From contig JAUCCN010000011.1 of the NCBI GenBank assembly GCA_034676185.1, forward strand, positions 1 through 48,313: a stretch of 48,313 nucleotides of DNA. The letters run 5' to 3'. This stretch comes from UBA7396 sp034676185. Its GTDB lineage: Bacteria; Patescibacteriota; Gracilibacteria; BD1-5; UBA6164. The translations under genes were made by a program, and so were the position numbers. Below the pieces are notes generated by a model. The model did no database searches. It worked only from the letters and a program-made list of their open reading frames with translations, and was not told the DNA's origin. This document shows, in pieces, positions 10,529-20,835 of the stretch. Position 1 is the stretch's first letter; each line of letters opens with the position of its first letter.

Positions 10529-10993
10529 TTATCTCTCCATAATACCACTTGAAAAAATTCCATCTTTTATACAAAAAACTCTGATTTCAAAACTATCTAA
10601 ATAATCAATATCAAATTCTCATTTTACTTCGTCTCAAACTTCAAAATGATTTTTTAATATTTCATCTCCGCTTTCATCAAATAAAGCAACTTTATAAATA
10701 AAATGATTTTCATCATTTGGATGTTGAGTTTCAGCAAAAACATATTTTAAAATATCTCATTCTATTTCATATTCTGGAAAATGTTCTTGCTCAAATGGAG
10801 TCAGTTTTTGTGCATTCAAAGGATAATTTATTTCCTCAGGAAGTACAATAAAATCATCTTTATGAGTATCACAAAAAGGACAGAAAAAATCACTTGGAAG
10901 ATGATCAAAAAAAGTTTTTGGTTCAATTCACAAATCTTCATCTCCAACAATTTCATCATAAATATAATCACATCCAGAACAATGGTATTTCAT
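10529..10993 (-). CDS. rubredoxin-superoxide reductase fusion (desulfoferrodoxin-like) with altered iron ligand
   Basis: 154 aa. Residues 1-50 are a rubredoxin domain: C5xxC8 'CSGCDYIYD', 'GDEDLGIEPKTFFDHLPSDF', C38PFC41. Residues 65-154 align with the superoxide reductase (neelaredoxin/desulfoferrodoxin C-terminal) fold: EH71FP, QH91PNDENH97F and FC141IKD144G. Against the classic Fe(His4Cys) site the spacings match (20, 6 and C+3), but the last ligand, His in 'CNLHG', is Asp144 here, and the conserved Lys before the first His is Glu70. It would be a periplasm-independent, cytosolic oxygen-defence protein carrying its own electron donor. Activity with the changed ligand is uncertain. Confidence 0.8.
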
Positions 10994-11061
10994 AAACAAA
11001 AATAACAAATAAAATTTTTAATATTATATTTGTTATTTTTTTATTGCAATTTTAAAACGTA

Positions 11062-13443
11062 CTATATTTTCAAAAATTTATTTTTTAAATATACAAATAA
11101 AATCATTACCATAAAAAGTCATAATAAAATCATTATTCAGATAAAATATGAAAATAAATGAAGAGAAAAATATTTAATAAAATAAAATAAAATTAAAAGA
11201 AACAAACTTCAAAATAATATACTAAAAAGCAATCAAATACAAACTAAATATCAAAACTCAAAACTTAATGCTGAAACAAGCGACTCTTTTTTTCATCATA
11301 AAATATTTAATAATTTTATTTTTGCTGTTTTAAAAGTTGATAAAAATGAAAGTGAAACAATAAAACTTAAAAATGAAAATATAAAAATATAAGATAAACA
11401 CACATACACAACTATCAAAATTTTATTCACAATATTAATAACAATTTCAACAATTTCACGAGTTTTTATAAATGTTAAATGATTTCCAAGTTCTTTTGAT
11501 AAAGTATTTTCAAGATTTTGTGGTTTTTCGCTTTCTTTGTAAGATATAATATAATTTTTAGGAAATTTTTCAAAATCGATTACATCAAGTTGAAAATAGA
11601 AAAAAGGATTCGTTCCATTTCTTACTGCTTCTCTAAAATTCACTACTTTAAGTGTTTTTTCAAGTCCAGCAACAGTAAAAGTTATTTCATCTCCAAGTTT
11701 CACTCAGAGTTCAGAAGCAAATTCTCTATCTACTGAAACTCATCAAACAGATAATTTTTCTCAAGATAAAATTTTATTTTCTAAATCTTTTGTTGTTGAA
11801 GAAAATTCTCTTCAAAATTGTCTTGGAACTCTTTCTTGTCACAAAAATTCTTGTAAAGTTTTTCAATTTATTTGCTGAATTCTCAAAGTTACGATTTCAA
11901 AAATTTCATCTGAACTAAAATATTTTTCCACCGTTTGCAAATCATCTTTTTGTACATTGATAACAAAAGTATCATTAGAACTTTGAGTAATATTTCCTAA
12001 ATAACTCAAAAAACTTCCAGAAAAAACATAAAATATAAAAATAGAAATAAATGAAATAATTCCAGAAAATATGATAAGAAATGAAACATTTCCAGGTTTT
12101 ATTGTACTTCTGATAGCATCAAAAAAGTAAAAATTTTTAGAAATTTTATTTTTTGCATTCAGAAAGAAAAAAGAAAAATTTTCGACCAATATTTTTTCTA
12201 TAAAAATATAAAAAATTACTAAAATAAGTATAAATAAAAAACTATATAAAAAGCTTTCAAAGATGGAAATCCCAGAAATCAAATTTACTCATAAAAATCA
12301 AGAAAAAATCAGTCATAAATACACAACATAATCAGTAAAATTAAAATGAGAAAAATTTCCTTCATCTTTCAGTAAAGCAGAAATATCTGATTTAAATATT
12401 TTATACATTGGAGAAAAAATTCCTACCAAAAGTAAAATAATAGTAACTCAAAATCATTTATAAAAAGATTCTAATTTACTTTGAAAAAAATCATATTGCG
12501 TTGCAAGAAGACTCATTATTCACACATTTAAAAGATATGCAAGTATAAACCCAACAAAAAACACAAAAAATAATACAATAAAATTATACAAAAATATTTT
12601 CTTTTTCTGTAATCCAAAAATATTTAAAAGTCATAAAGTACCTTTTATTTTCTTAAAAAATGTTTCCAATGATAAAATAACAATGAAAAAAGTTAAAACG
12701 AAAACCACTAAATTAAAAAAATTTATAAATACATAAAATCTATCAGTTGTATCTGAAATATAATCATTTCTATCGTTTAAACTTCTCACTCTAAAATCTT
12801 TTAAAAGCACATCATTTGATAAAATTTCTTTATAACTTTCATCATATTCTCACTGAAAAAGAAGATAATAATTATATTCTAAACGAGAATTACTTGCATT
12901 TAAATTGGCATCAAATTGATCAATAGGAAGATAGAGTATGTTTTGATTTGCATATAAACTAATATCTCAAATTGGAGATTTTTTAATAATTCCTTTTACT
13001 TGATAATTTTTTCATAAAATTTCAATATTTTTTCCATATTTATCCAAAGTTGCTTGATTTACAATCAAACTTCCACTTTGGTTTACTATCTCATATTCAA
13101 ACTGATTATAAAATGGATAATTTGGCGTATGATATACAAGTTCTACCAGATTTGGATTTTTATTTTCATCAAACAGAGTTGAATTAATAGAAATATTTTT
13201 TGCTATTTCAAAAGTATTTTCATATTTTTCTCTGAATGCACTTTCATCCAAATCTTCCCTATTTGATAAAACCATATCTCATCCAACCAAAGGTTTTACT
13301 TGTTCTTGAAGATAATCTTTTACTGATAAAACAATATTATTTCCTAAAATGTAAGAAAATAAACTCAAAAAAACAGCAAGAAAAACAAATACAAAATATT
13401 TTTCTCATGTTTTTAGTGTAATTTTTGTTATTTTTGAGAGCAT
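11062..13443 (-). CDS. YbbP-type ABC transporter permease (two FtsX domains)
   Basis: 793 aa, close to E. coli YbbP (about 800). N-terminal span ('FVFVFLAVFLSLFSYI'), a roughly 240-residue extracytoplasmic domain, three spans with 'LETFFKKIKGTLGLLNIFGLQKKKIF', a second span pair and extracytoplasmic domain, then three more spans ending '...LYLKNKFLKI' (TAG stop at 11062). 'FLSTFKTAKIKLLNILGGKKESL' repeats the FtsX cytoplasmic-loop pattern seen in the first half. No ATPase is adjacent; the likely partner is the YbbA-type ATPase at 17238-17897, next to a TesA-like gene. In E. coli tesA, ybbA and ybbP are neighbours, so this looks like the same module opened up. Confidence 0.85.
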
Positions 13444-13490
13444 GTTTAAATTTGTTAGTTGTATTGAAATTTCATTGTAACAAAAAGCAA

Positions 13491-13520
13491 AAAAAATCAA
13501 AACGAATGTTTTGATTTTTT
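13491..13520 (-). terminator. Terminator after the LamG pilin gene (bidirectional)
   Basis: AAAAAATCAAAAC / GTTTTGATTTTTT with GAAT loop, directly past the TAG at 13522. Confidence 0.88.
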
Positions 13521-13521
13521 A

Positions 13522-14861
13522 CTAACCATACAACCCAGCAATTTTTGCTTGTTGTGTTATTTCATCATTAGTAAGAGTACGATTATAAATTTTGATATCA
13601 TCTATTATTCATAAAAAATATATAAATCAATCTAAACATCCCGATGGATCTGCTCATATAAAAATACATCATTCACTTCTATTTGTTAATGTACTAGTTA
13701 TTTTTTTTCAAAAATAATTTTTCAGTTTATATATGATTTTATACTATCCCCATCATAAGTTGAAGTTAACTGATAATAATTATTACTTTTTGTTACATAT
13801 TCTGCTTTTAAAACTGAAGTATTTCATAAAATTCTAAAATCAGAATATAAAAAATTATCTCAAATTCTTTGTGCAAAACCATCAAGATCAGTTGAAGATA
13901 TAATTGTATTTCCCCAACCATTATCATAAATATTATTATAATTAATAATTGATATTATTGATAAATTTTTTTTTCAGTTAAAGTCAAATATGCTTCATGT
14001 ATTAGTTTCTCATAAATTAATATATCATCAAGAAAAAGATAATCCTTTTCATAAATATCATCAAGTACTAGTTGGTAACGTTATTCCACTAAAAATTCCA
14101 TCATTCCCATTTCAACTTAAATCTTTTAGTTTATCTCACTCTCAACATACTAATTCACTTCAAGTACAAGTCTCCATATCCCAATAGCCAACTAAACTAT
14201 TATCAAAATTCTTCAAACTCATTTCTCCTTTTTTTATACAATCTCAAGGGTTACTAGTTATTGTATTTTCTCATCCATCAATAACAAAACAAACTTTTAG
14301 ATCAAATATTCAACTTCAAGTTACACTTTCTTTTACTAAAATTAAACTTGGGAGACTTGGATCAAATTTATAATTTCATTTTACTATTGCTGAAGATGAA
14401 GTAGATGCATAAGTTTTTGGTATAAAGATCATCTCAGCATTCTCTGAGTTAATAGCAATTTGATAATATTTACTATCATCTCAAAATGTTGAATATACAT
14501 AGTTTGTATTATCTTTGGTATCAACTGGTATATTACTCATTTTAATTATTTTTGAAACATTATCTCAAATAATTCATTGTTTGATTTTAGTTTTTCATTC
14601 TACTCATCAAGTAAATATTGTTGGTTCATCTGGTTCTGGATATTTATTAGTTTGTAGAGTAAAAAGTTCTAATCATTTTTCTACACTTTTTATAGTTGAT
14701 ACTCTATTAGCATCTCTAGCATCCTTAGTATAATCTTGAAATGATATAAAAGCTATTGTTGCTAATATTGCAAGAATCGTTATGACTATAATGAGTTCTA
14801 CTAATGTAAAACCTTGTATCTTTATCCCTTTCTTAAAGGAATTATCAATTAATTTTTTCAT
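13522..14861 (-). CDS. type IV pilin-like protein with LamG/concanavalin domain, frameshifted near the 3' end
   Basis: N-terminus MKKLIDNSFKKGIKIQG|FTLVE is a class III prepilin signal (cleavage after Gly17, Glu at +5) and its hydrophobic helix is identical to that of the major pilin at 26842. A variable region follows, then from about residue 225 a LamG-like jelly roll ('GYWDMETCTGSELVCGEGDKLKDLSGNG', 'LDGFIYFLGIIDDIKIYNRTLTNDEI'). The frame opened at 14861 stops at TAA 13698 (387 aa), inside the LamG fold. Adding one A to the A8 run at 13701-13708 restores 58 more codons to TAG 13522. So this is a broken gene, a phase-variable adhesin or a sequence error. Probably a minor pilin or pilus-tip adhesin. 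Confidence 0.8.
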
Positions 14862-14920
14862 AGTAAAAATAACAAAATAAATTTAAACAAAAATATTATA
14901 TAAAAAAAGTTTTAGCAAAA

Positions 14921-14952
14921 AAAATAAAATCTCCTCCCGGAGATTTTATTTT
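14921..14952 (-). terminator. Terminator of the crtI-like gene (bidirectional)
   Basis: AAAATAAAATCTCC / GGAGATTTTATTTT with TCCC loop. The crtI stop (14946-14948) lies in the arm. Confidence 0.88.
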
Positions 14953-16421
14953 TTATCTATCATCATTGCTGAAATAATTCCTGACTCATAAATCGTTGGA
15001 AGTCCGCTTCCTGGATGAGTTCCTCCTCAAACAATATACATATTTTTTACATCTTCAAACTCGTTGTGTGGTCTAAAATAAAGCATTTGCCCAAGATTAT
15101 GAGAAAGATTAAAAACAGCTCAGAGATGAACATTATAATCAGTTTCCCAATCATTTGGAGTGATAATATGTTTTTGTTTGATATGTTCTTTTATATCCGT
15201 AATTCCAAACCTTTTTTCAAGTGTAGCAAATATTTTTTCAAGCATTTTTTCTTTTTTCTCTTCCCAATGTATCTCTGAACGATTATTTGGAGTTGGAACC
15301 AAAATATACAAACTCGAATGTCACTCTGGAGCCAAAGTTTTATCAAGTATACTTGGGTTGTGCACATAAAAACTAAAATCATCCGATACATCTTGATAAT
15401 CAGAAATATTTTCTACAAAAGTTTTATAATCTTTGTTAAACACGATATTATGATGATTTAAGTTTTCATAAATGGTATCAAGACCAAGATAAAAAAGTAT
15501 TGTCGAACAAGAAAATCATTTTTTATCTATTTTTTTGTCCGTATATCTTTTTCTTTCACTATTATCAAGTAAATGTCTCATAGAATAGGAAAAATCTCCG
15601 TTTAAAATAAGTGCATCACAAAAATCTTTTTCACCATTTTCAAGCTCTACTCAGACAGCAACTCCATTTTCTACGATAATTTTTTTTACTGGAGTATTGA
15701 AATGTATTTTTCCATTATATTCTTGGGTTACTTTTGCCATTGCCTCGGAAATCTTATTGAGTCCTCACTCAACATGATAAATTCACATTTTATGTTCTAA
15801 ATACGATAAAATCGTAAAAGAAGCCGGACATCTCCGTGGAGACATTCCTAAATATTTTGACTGAAAAGTCATAGCGATTCTGAGATCTTCGTCAGAAAAA
15901 TATGTTTCTAATCTTCCGAGTAAACTTTTTAGTAAATCAAGTTTTGGAATGGTTTTTAAAAAACTTGGATGCAATAAATCTGTGAATTTCCCATATGGTT
16001 TTTGAAAACATGGTAAAAGAGCATCAAATTTTTCTCATTCTTTTTGTATGTATTTTTCATAGTTTTTCGCATCATTTGGAAATACTTTTTCAAGTTCCTT
16101 GATAGTATCCTCTGTCTTTGCTCTTGGATGAAACTCTTTTCCAGAATCATACGATAGTTTATAAAGTGGGTCCAGTTGCAAAATATTCAAATAATCTTCT
16201 ACTTTTTTTCCAGACTTTGCAAATACATCTTGTAAAGCGGGGAGATACATCAAAAAAGTTGGTCAAAGATCAAATTTATATTCTCATAACTGCAAAAGAC
16301 TATTCCTTCCTCATACATTTGCTTGTTTTTCGTATACTGTTACATCGTATCATTTTGAAGCCAGTATCATAGCAGAAGCAAGTCATCCAGGTCCAGCTCA
16401 AATAACAATGATTTTTTTCAT
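14946..16421 (-). CDS. crtI: CrtI-type phytoene desaturase-like FAD amine oxidoreductase
   Basis: 491 aa, the usual CrtI length. N-terminal Rossmann motif 'IIVIGAGPGGLASAMILASKGYDVTVYEK' with 'VGGRNSLL', a substrate region with 'DLGPTFLM' and 'GMSPRRCPASFTILSYLEHKMGIYHVEGGLNKISEAMAK', and the C-terminal FAD signature 'NMYIVGGGTHPGSGLPTIYESG', diagnostic for the CrtI/retinol-saturase group. CrtI desaturates phytoene to coloured carotenoids at the membrane. No crtB, crtE or cyclase gene is in the window, so the substrate could be imported or made elsewhere, or the enzyme may act on another isoprenoid. Confidence 0.88.
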
Positions 16422-16486
16422 AAAAATTTTTTTGTTAAGTGATAATCATAATTTGATTGTAAGAGAAAAATCTAAAAATCAAATTT

Positions 16487-17173
16487 TTACTCACTCTCAA
16501 TTACTAAAAGTTCACTTTTTTCTAAAAATTCAATATCAAGTTTTTCTCAAACACTTCTGAGTTGATATTTTTCACCTAAAATATCTTTTCCGTTTACTCT
16601 GATTTTTCAGCTCGTAACATATAAAAATACATATTTAGGAAAATTTATTTCTATCTTTTTCCCTGCGTCAAATTTTCATCTTTTTACACTGAGTTTGCTT
16701 GAAAGTTTATTCTCATTTTCACTTATTCCTGAACCAAGCGTAAATAAATTATTTTCAAAATCTTTTTCTTCGAATTTTGCTGTATAATAAATAGGTTTTG
16801 GAGACATATCAGGTGGAGAAAACCAGACTTGATAGAGTTTTAAATCCTCATTTTCTTCATTAAATTCACTATGATAAATTCCCGTTGCTGTATCTGTAAC
16901 TTGTACTTCATTTTTATGAATTTTTTGATGATTTCAAAGACTATCTTTATGTGTAATTATTCCTTCTAAAACGATAGTCATAATTTCATAATATCTATGC
17001 GGATGCATAGGAAATCCACTTTTTGCCTTTAAAAAATCATCATTAAATACTCTTAAATTTCAAAAACTCTCATTTTCAGGATCAAAATAATGTGCGAAGT
17101 TAAAAAGAAAATGTGAATTCATCTCTCACATATCAGAAAAAAATCTTTTTTCTTTTGGAATAATTTGATACAT
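16487..17173 (-). CDS. pirin-family protein
   Basis: 228 aa bicupin. The N-terminal cupin has 'MHPHRYYEIMTIVLEGIITHKDSLG' and 'DTATGIYHSEFNE', giving the pirin metal-binding set (His, His, His, Glu). The shorter C-terminal cupin ('KIEINFPKYVFLYVTSGKIRVNGK') is present. Bacterial pirins include quercetin 2,3-dioxygenases and regulators of redox enzymes; which applies here is open. Same strand as the crtI-like gene, 65 bases upstream of it. Confidence 0.92.
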
Positions 17174-17237
17174 ATTTTTATATTAGTTACTAAAACACTA
17201 TACATTATATAGCGTTTTATATTTTTGCAAATATTTT

Positions 17238-17897
17238 TTAGATTTTGATAATATCTCCATCTCAAACTTTATATATTTCTTGAGCTAATTTTGCTACTTC
17301 ATCATCATGAGTAATCATGATAATAGTATTTTTAATTTTTTTATGAAGTTCTAAAATCAAATCCATAATAATTTTTTTATTTTTGCTATCTAAAGCTCCT
17401 GTTGGTTCATCAGCAAGAAGAATTTTTGTTTTTCAAACAAAAGCTCTTGCAATCGCGACTCTTTGAGATTCTCATCAGCTCAAATGAAAAGCATACACAT
17501 CTTTTTTTGAAGAAAGTCCAACAATTTTTAAAATTTCATCCGTTGAAAAATTCCTTTCTAAATTATTTAATTCAACTATAAGATCAACATTTTCTCAAAC
17601 AGTGAGATTTTCTACTAATTTAAAATTTTGAAAAATATATGATAAATTTTTTCCTCTAAATTCTGTAATTTCATCATCTTTTAAAGCAGAAATATCTTGA
17701 TTATCAATTTCTAAACTTCCTTCAAAACTTCTATCAATTCAAGAAAGTAAATTTAAAAAAGTCGATTTTCCACTTCCAGAAGGTCAAATAATCGCAATAA
17801 ATGCTCCAGATTCAATTTGTAAATTGAGATTTTTAAATATTTCTATTTTTTCATTTGAAACCTGAAAATATTTTTTTAAATTTGTTATTTTTATCAT
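17238..17897 (-). CDS. YbbA/LolD-type ABC transporter ATPase
   Basis: 219 aa. Walker A 'IIGPSGSGKST', Q-loop 'LSYIFQNFKLV', signature written LSGGESQR (LSGGE rather than LSGGQ), Walker B 'ILLADEP', 'GALDS' and switch 'TIIMITHDD'. It starts 5 bases after the TesA-like gene, so the two are surely co-transcribed. No permease is adjacent; the YbbP-type permease at 11062-13443 is the best local partner. Related to but distinct from the efflux ATPase at 1408-2079. Confidence 0.93.
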
Positions 17898-17902
17898 ATT
17901 TT

Positions 17903-18550
17903 TTATTTAGTAACTAATTTATTTTTTTCTAAAAATTTCACTAGATTTTCCACAATAATATTATATCATTCACTGTTTGGATGAATCATATCAGAAATAT
18001 TGTATTCTTTTTTCCCTCAAACTCATTCTAAGAAAAATTCAAGAAAATAAATATCTTTTCTTTCTTTTGCAATATCAGCATATACTTTTTTAAAATCATT
18101 TCTATAAGAAATTCACAAATTTGCTGGAATATCCATTCATCATAAAACGATTTTACTATTTGGAAAAGTATCAATAATTTTTAAAATATTTTGTTGTAAA
18201 TCTACAGTAGAAAGAGATCTGAGTCCATCATTTCATCATACCACTAAAATCACAATACTTGGATTTTTTTCTAAATACAAACTCGCTCTTGATAAAATAT
18301 TTGCTGAAGTATCTCATGAAACTCAAGCATTTATTACTTCATAATTATATCCAGCATCATCTAATTTTTTTTGTAATTTACTTGGATAACTTTCACTTTC
18401 TTCCAAACCATATCAAGCCGTTAAACTATCTCATAAAGCAAGAATTACTTCTTTTTGAGTAGTTTGTGTTTCGTTATTTTCATTTGTATCTTGAACAGGA
18501 GCGTTACAAGAAAATAAAAAGAAAGAAACCATAAAAATTAAGTATTTCAT
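17903..18550 (-). CDS. SGNH/GDSL hydrolase, TesA-like lipoprotein
   Basis: 215 aa. Signal 'MKYLIFMVSFFLFSC' with lipobox Cys15 puts it on the outer face of the membrane. The SGNH blocks are all visible: GDSLTAGYGL (block I, catalytic Ser), 'GVSGDTS' (Gly block), 'VVGGNDGLRS' (Asn block) and 'DMIHPNSEGYNII' (catalytic Asp/His). This is the arylesterase/lysophospholipase TesA type, about 208 aa in E. coli. Coupled to the YbbA-type ATPase by 5 bases. Likely cleaves acyl esters from lipids or surface molecules. Confidence 0.9.
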
Positions 18551-18574
18551 AAAATAAAAATTAAAAAATATTTT

Positions 18575-18694
18575 TTATTCTCCATTTTTCCATTTTCAAA
18601 TCAAATAGAGTGAATTTAATAAAATAATTAAAACAGAAACACCTCATAGAAATATATAATTCAAAAATATCAAAAAAGCAAATATTCATAAAAT
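18575..18694 (-). CDS. possible small two-span membrane protein
   Basis: About 39 aa. With UGA as Gly the frame ends '...FAFLIFLNYIFLGVSV', 'LIILLNSLYLIGKWKNGE' and a TAA, two hydrophobic stretches joined by a UGA-glycine, looking protein-like. No ATG is in frame after the upstream TAG; the start would have to be ATT or TTG, and an overlapping ATG frame (18561-18689) reads poorly. Follows nothing closely and lies 24 bases upstream of the TesA-like gene. Weak call. Confidence 0.28.
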
Positions 18695-18942
18695 TCCCTA
18701 TTGTTTTTATTTATTTTTATTGATAATAATCAATTAATTCAAATAAAAATGACTCCAAGCATTATCTATTGATAAAACAAATTTACATCAAATATACTAA
18801 ACTTTTATCAACTATGCCCTCTTTTGAAAATACAGTAAAATTCCTTCATATCCTACAAATATTACTTTAAAATTTGCAAAAACCTCATTTCAATTATAAT
18901 GAAAATGCTTGAAAATAAAATTTTATTTCCTAAAAAGTACCT

Positions 18943-19659
18943 ATGAAGTTTCCTAATACTCTTCATGAAAAATTTAAAACTTATTTTCACATAAAAAATA
19001 CGCCTTCAGCAACTGATAGAGAGCTTTTTGCAAAAACATACACATATATTCCCTACATCAAATGGATTCCTGGTATTGCTTTTATTTGAGTAGGAAATTC
19101 AACTTCTATGTTTGCATCAAATAATGAAAGTGACATTGATCTTTTTATCATTACTTCCCCAAACAGAATGTGGATAGTAAGAGTTTTAACTACACTCATA
19201 TTTTGAATACTTTGAGTCAGAAAAACAGCCAAATATCACGAAAAAAGATTTTGTCTTAGTTTTTTTGCTACTACTGATGAACTAGACTTTAAAAAATTCG
19301 CTTTAGAAAATGATATTTATTTATATTTTTGGATAGTGTATTTGAAACCAATTCTTGATTTTAACAATACTTATGAAACATTTCTTAATACTCAAAGCTG
19401 GGCAGATATAAGTGAATATAAACATATAAAAGAAGAAAATAAAAAATTCATACACTTTCAAGGAAAAATGAAAGGAAAAAATTCAAAAATTCTTGATATC
19501 ATTAACTTCTTTTTAGAAAAAATATTTCTTCCAAAAACACTCAAAAGTTATGAAAAACTTAAAAAACCCTATGGAATTATTATCAGTAAAAATATGCTCA
19601 AATTTCATGATAATGATCAAAGAAAAATTATAAAAAAAATACTTTTAGACCAAATCTAA
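18943..19659 (+). CDS. nucleotidyltransferase-fold protein with membrane segment
   Basis: 238 aa. 'IAFIGVGNSTSMFASNNESDIDLFIIT' carries the GS/GN...S-D-x-D core of the polymerase-beta nucleotidyltransferase superfamily; 'PNRMWIVRVLTTLIFGILGVRK' is a hydrophobic segment typical of a family found in candidate-phyla genomes. Related proteins usually start with a winged-helix part ('FDYPLT'), which is missing here: an in-frame TAA lies just upstream of the ATG at 18943. First gene on the plus strand, followed by a strong terminator before the pilus operon. Target of nucleotidyl transfer unknown. Confidence 0.78.
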
Positions 19660-19671
19660 AAGTATTTTTTT
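19632..19671 (+). terminator. Terminator of the nucleotidyltransferase gene
   Basis: AAATACTTTTAGA / TCTAAAAGTATTT with CCAAA loop and a T7 run. The stop codon is in the right arm. Confidence 0.9.
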
Positions 19672-19720
19672 AATCCGTTTTATTATATTTTCAAATTTTT
19701 TAAAAATATAATTGAGATTT

Positions 19721-19749
19721 TTGACAATCCATAAAATATATGTTACTAT
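19721..19749 (+). promoter_or_regulatory. promoter of the pilus operon
   Basis: TTGACA (19721-19726), 17-base spacer, TACTAT (19744-19749); 35 bases before the ATG at 19784. No operator-like repeat seen. Confidence 0.6.
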
Positions 19750-19783
19750 ATAAATCGAAAATTTAGTTTTTAATAATAAAATT

Positions 19784-20824
19784 ATGGCACTAAAAAAAAT
19801 AAATCTTTCTGCTTTAAATAAAAAATCTGAAGAAGAAAATCATATTTCTCCTATAATTAAAGTTAAAAATGAACCAAAAGCTATAGAAGAAAATATTGTA
19901 AATGATACATGAATAGATGAACCAAAAAAGAAAATTTCTCTTAAAAAATTGAAAAAAATTCTTCCAGAACCTCAAGAATCAGAGAAAGAAGTTCTCTCTT
20001 CTGAAGTATTTTCTAAACAAGTAATTTCTGAAAATATACAAGAAAATCATATATCATCCGAAGAAATACTTACTCAAGAAATTTTAGAAACCTCTGAAAT
20101 AATAACTACTCAAGAAAGCAAAGAAGAAATTTTTCAAATTTCTGATGGAGATACAAATTGTAACATAGTAAAAGAAGAAAAAAGTGAAATATTTGCTAAT
20201 TATAAATGATCATTTGGAAAACAACCAGAAGAAGCTCCTATACATTCAGAAAAAAAAGAAGAAGTAAATACTCAAAAAGTACAAAATGAAACACTTCCAC
20301 TCAGAAGTATTGATACAGAAAACACCAATTTAGAAAGATACGCTCAAAGTGAAGAAAAGAAAACATTTTCAAAACAAAAAAAAGTTATCCTTTCATCAAT
20401 GGTATGAATTTTAGCATTATGAATACCTTGAGCCCTATTTTTTCCTGGAGGAATACTAAAATCAAATGTATCTGAAATCAATAATGTAAACTCACAAATT
20501 GCTAAAGAAGAACTTTCTGCACCTATTCCTGTATCAAATTTTCAAGAAAATATAACCAATCCAAGTGAAGAAAATATCGCAAATAATACAGATTTGCCTC
20601 TCTCTCTAGAAAATACAAAAAAAGAAGAAAATGAAAATCTTACAAATATGGTGTCTGAAAATATTCAATCAGAACTTACTCAAAATGAATGAGAAGAATA
20701 CAATGAGGGAGAAAATATTGATATTGTCAAAGAGAATATTGAAAATGAGGTTGATAATATTGAAAAATCTACTAAAATAAACCAAAAATTACACAATTAT
20801 CTTTTAGAAAAGTATAAAAAATAA
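19784..20824 (+). CDS. Glu/Asn-rich single-span protein at head of pilus operon, unknown
   Basis: 346 aa. Starts MALKKINLSALNKKSEEE; residues 1-200 are highly charged and low in complexity (many Glu, Lys, Ser, Ile). A single hydrophobic segment lies at about residues 203-222 ('ILSSMVGILALGIPGALFFP'), and residues 225-346 are again acidic. The topology (cytoplasmic, one span, outside) resembles PilN/PilO- or TonB-like linkers, but there is no recognisable motif. Ends 11 bases before pilB, so it is in the operon; it may dock the motor to the wall or substitute for missing alignment proteins. Confidence 0.8.
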
Positions 20825-20835
20825 TAGAATTAAGT

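Noticed and set aside
14673..14861. a complete 62-aa small pilin
   Set aside because: It ends at a UGA that is Gly; the frame continues into a LamG protein.
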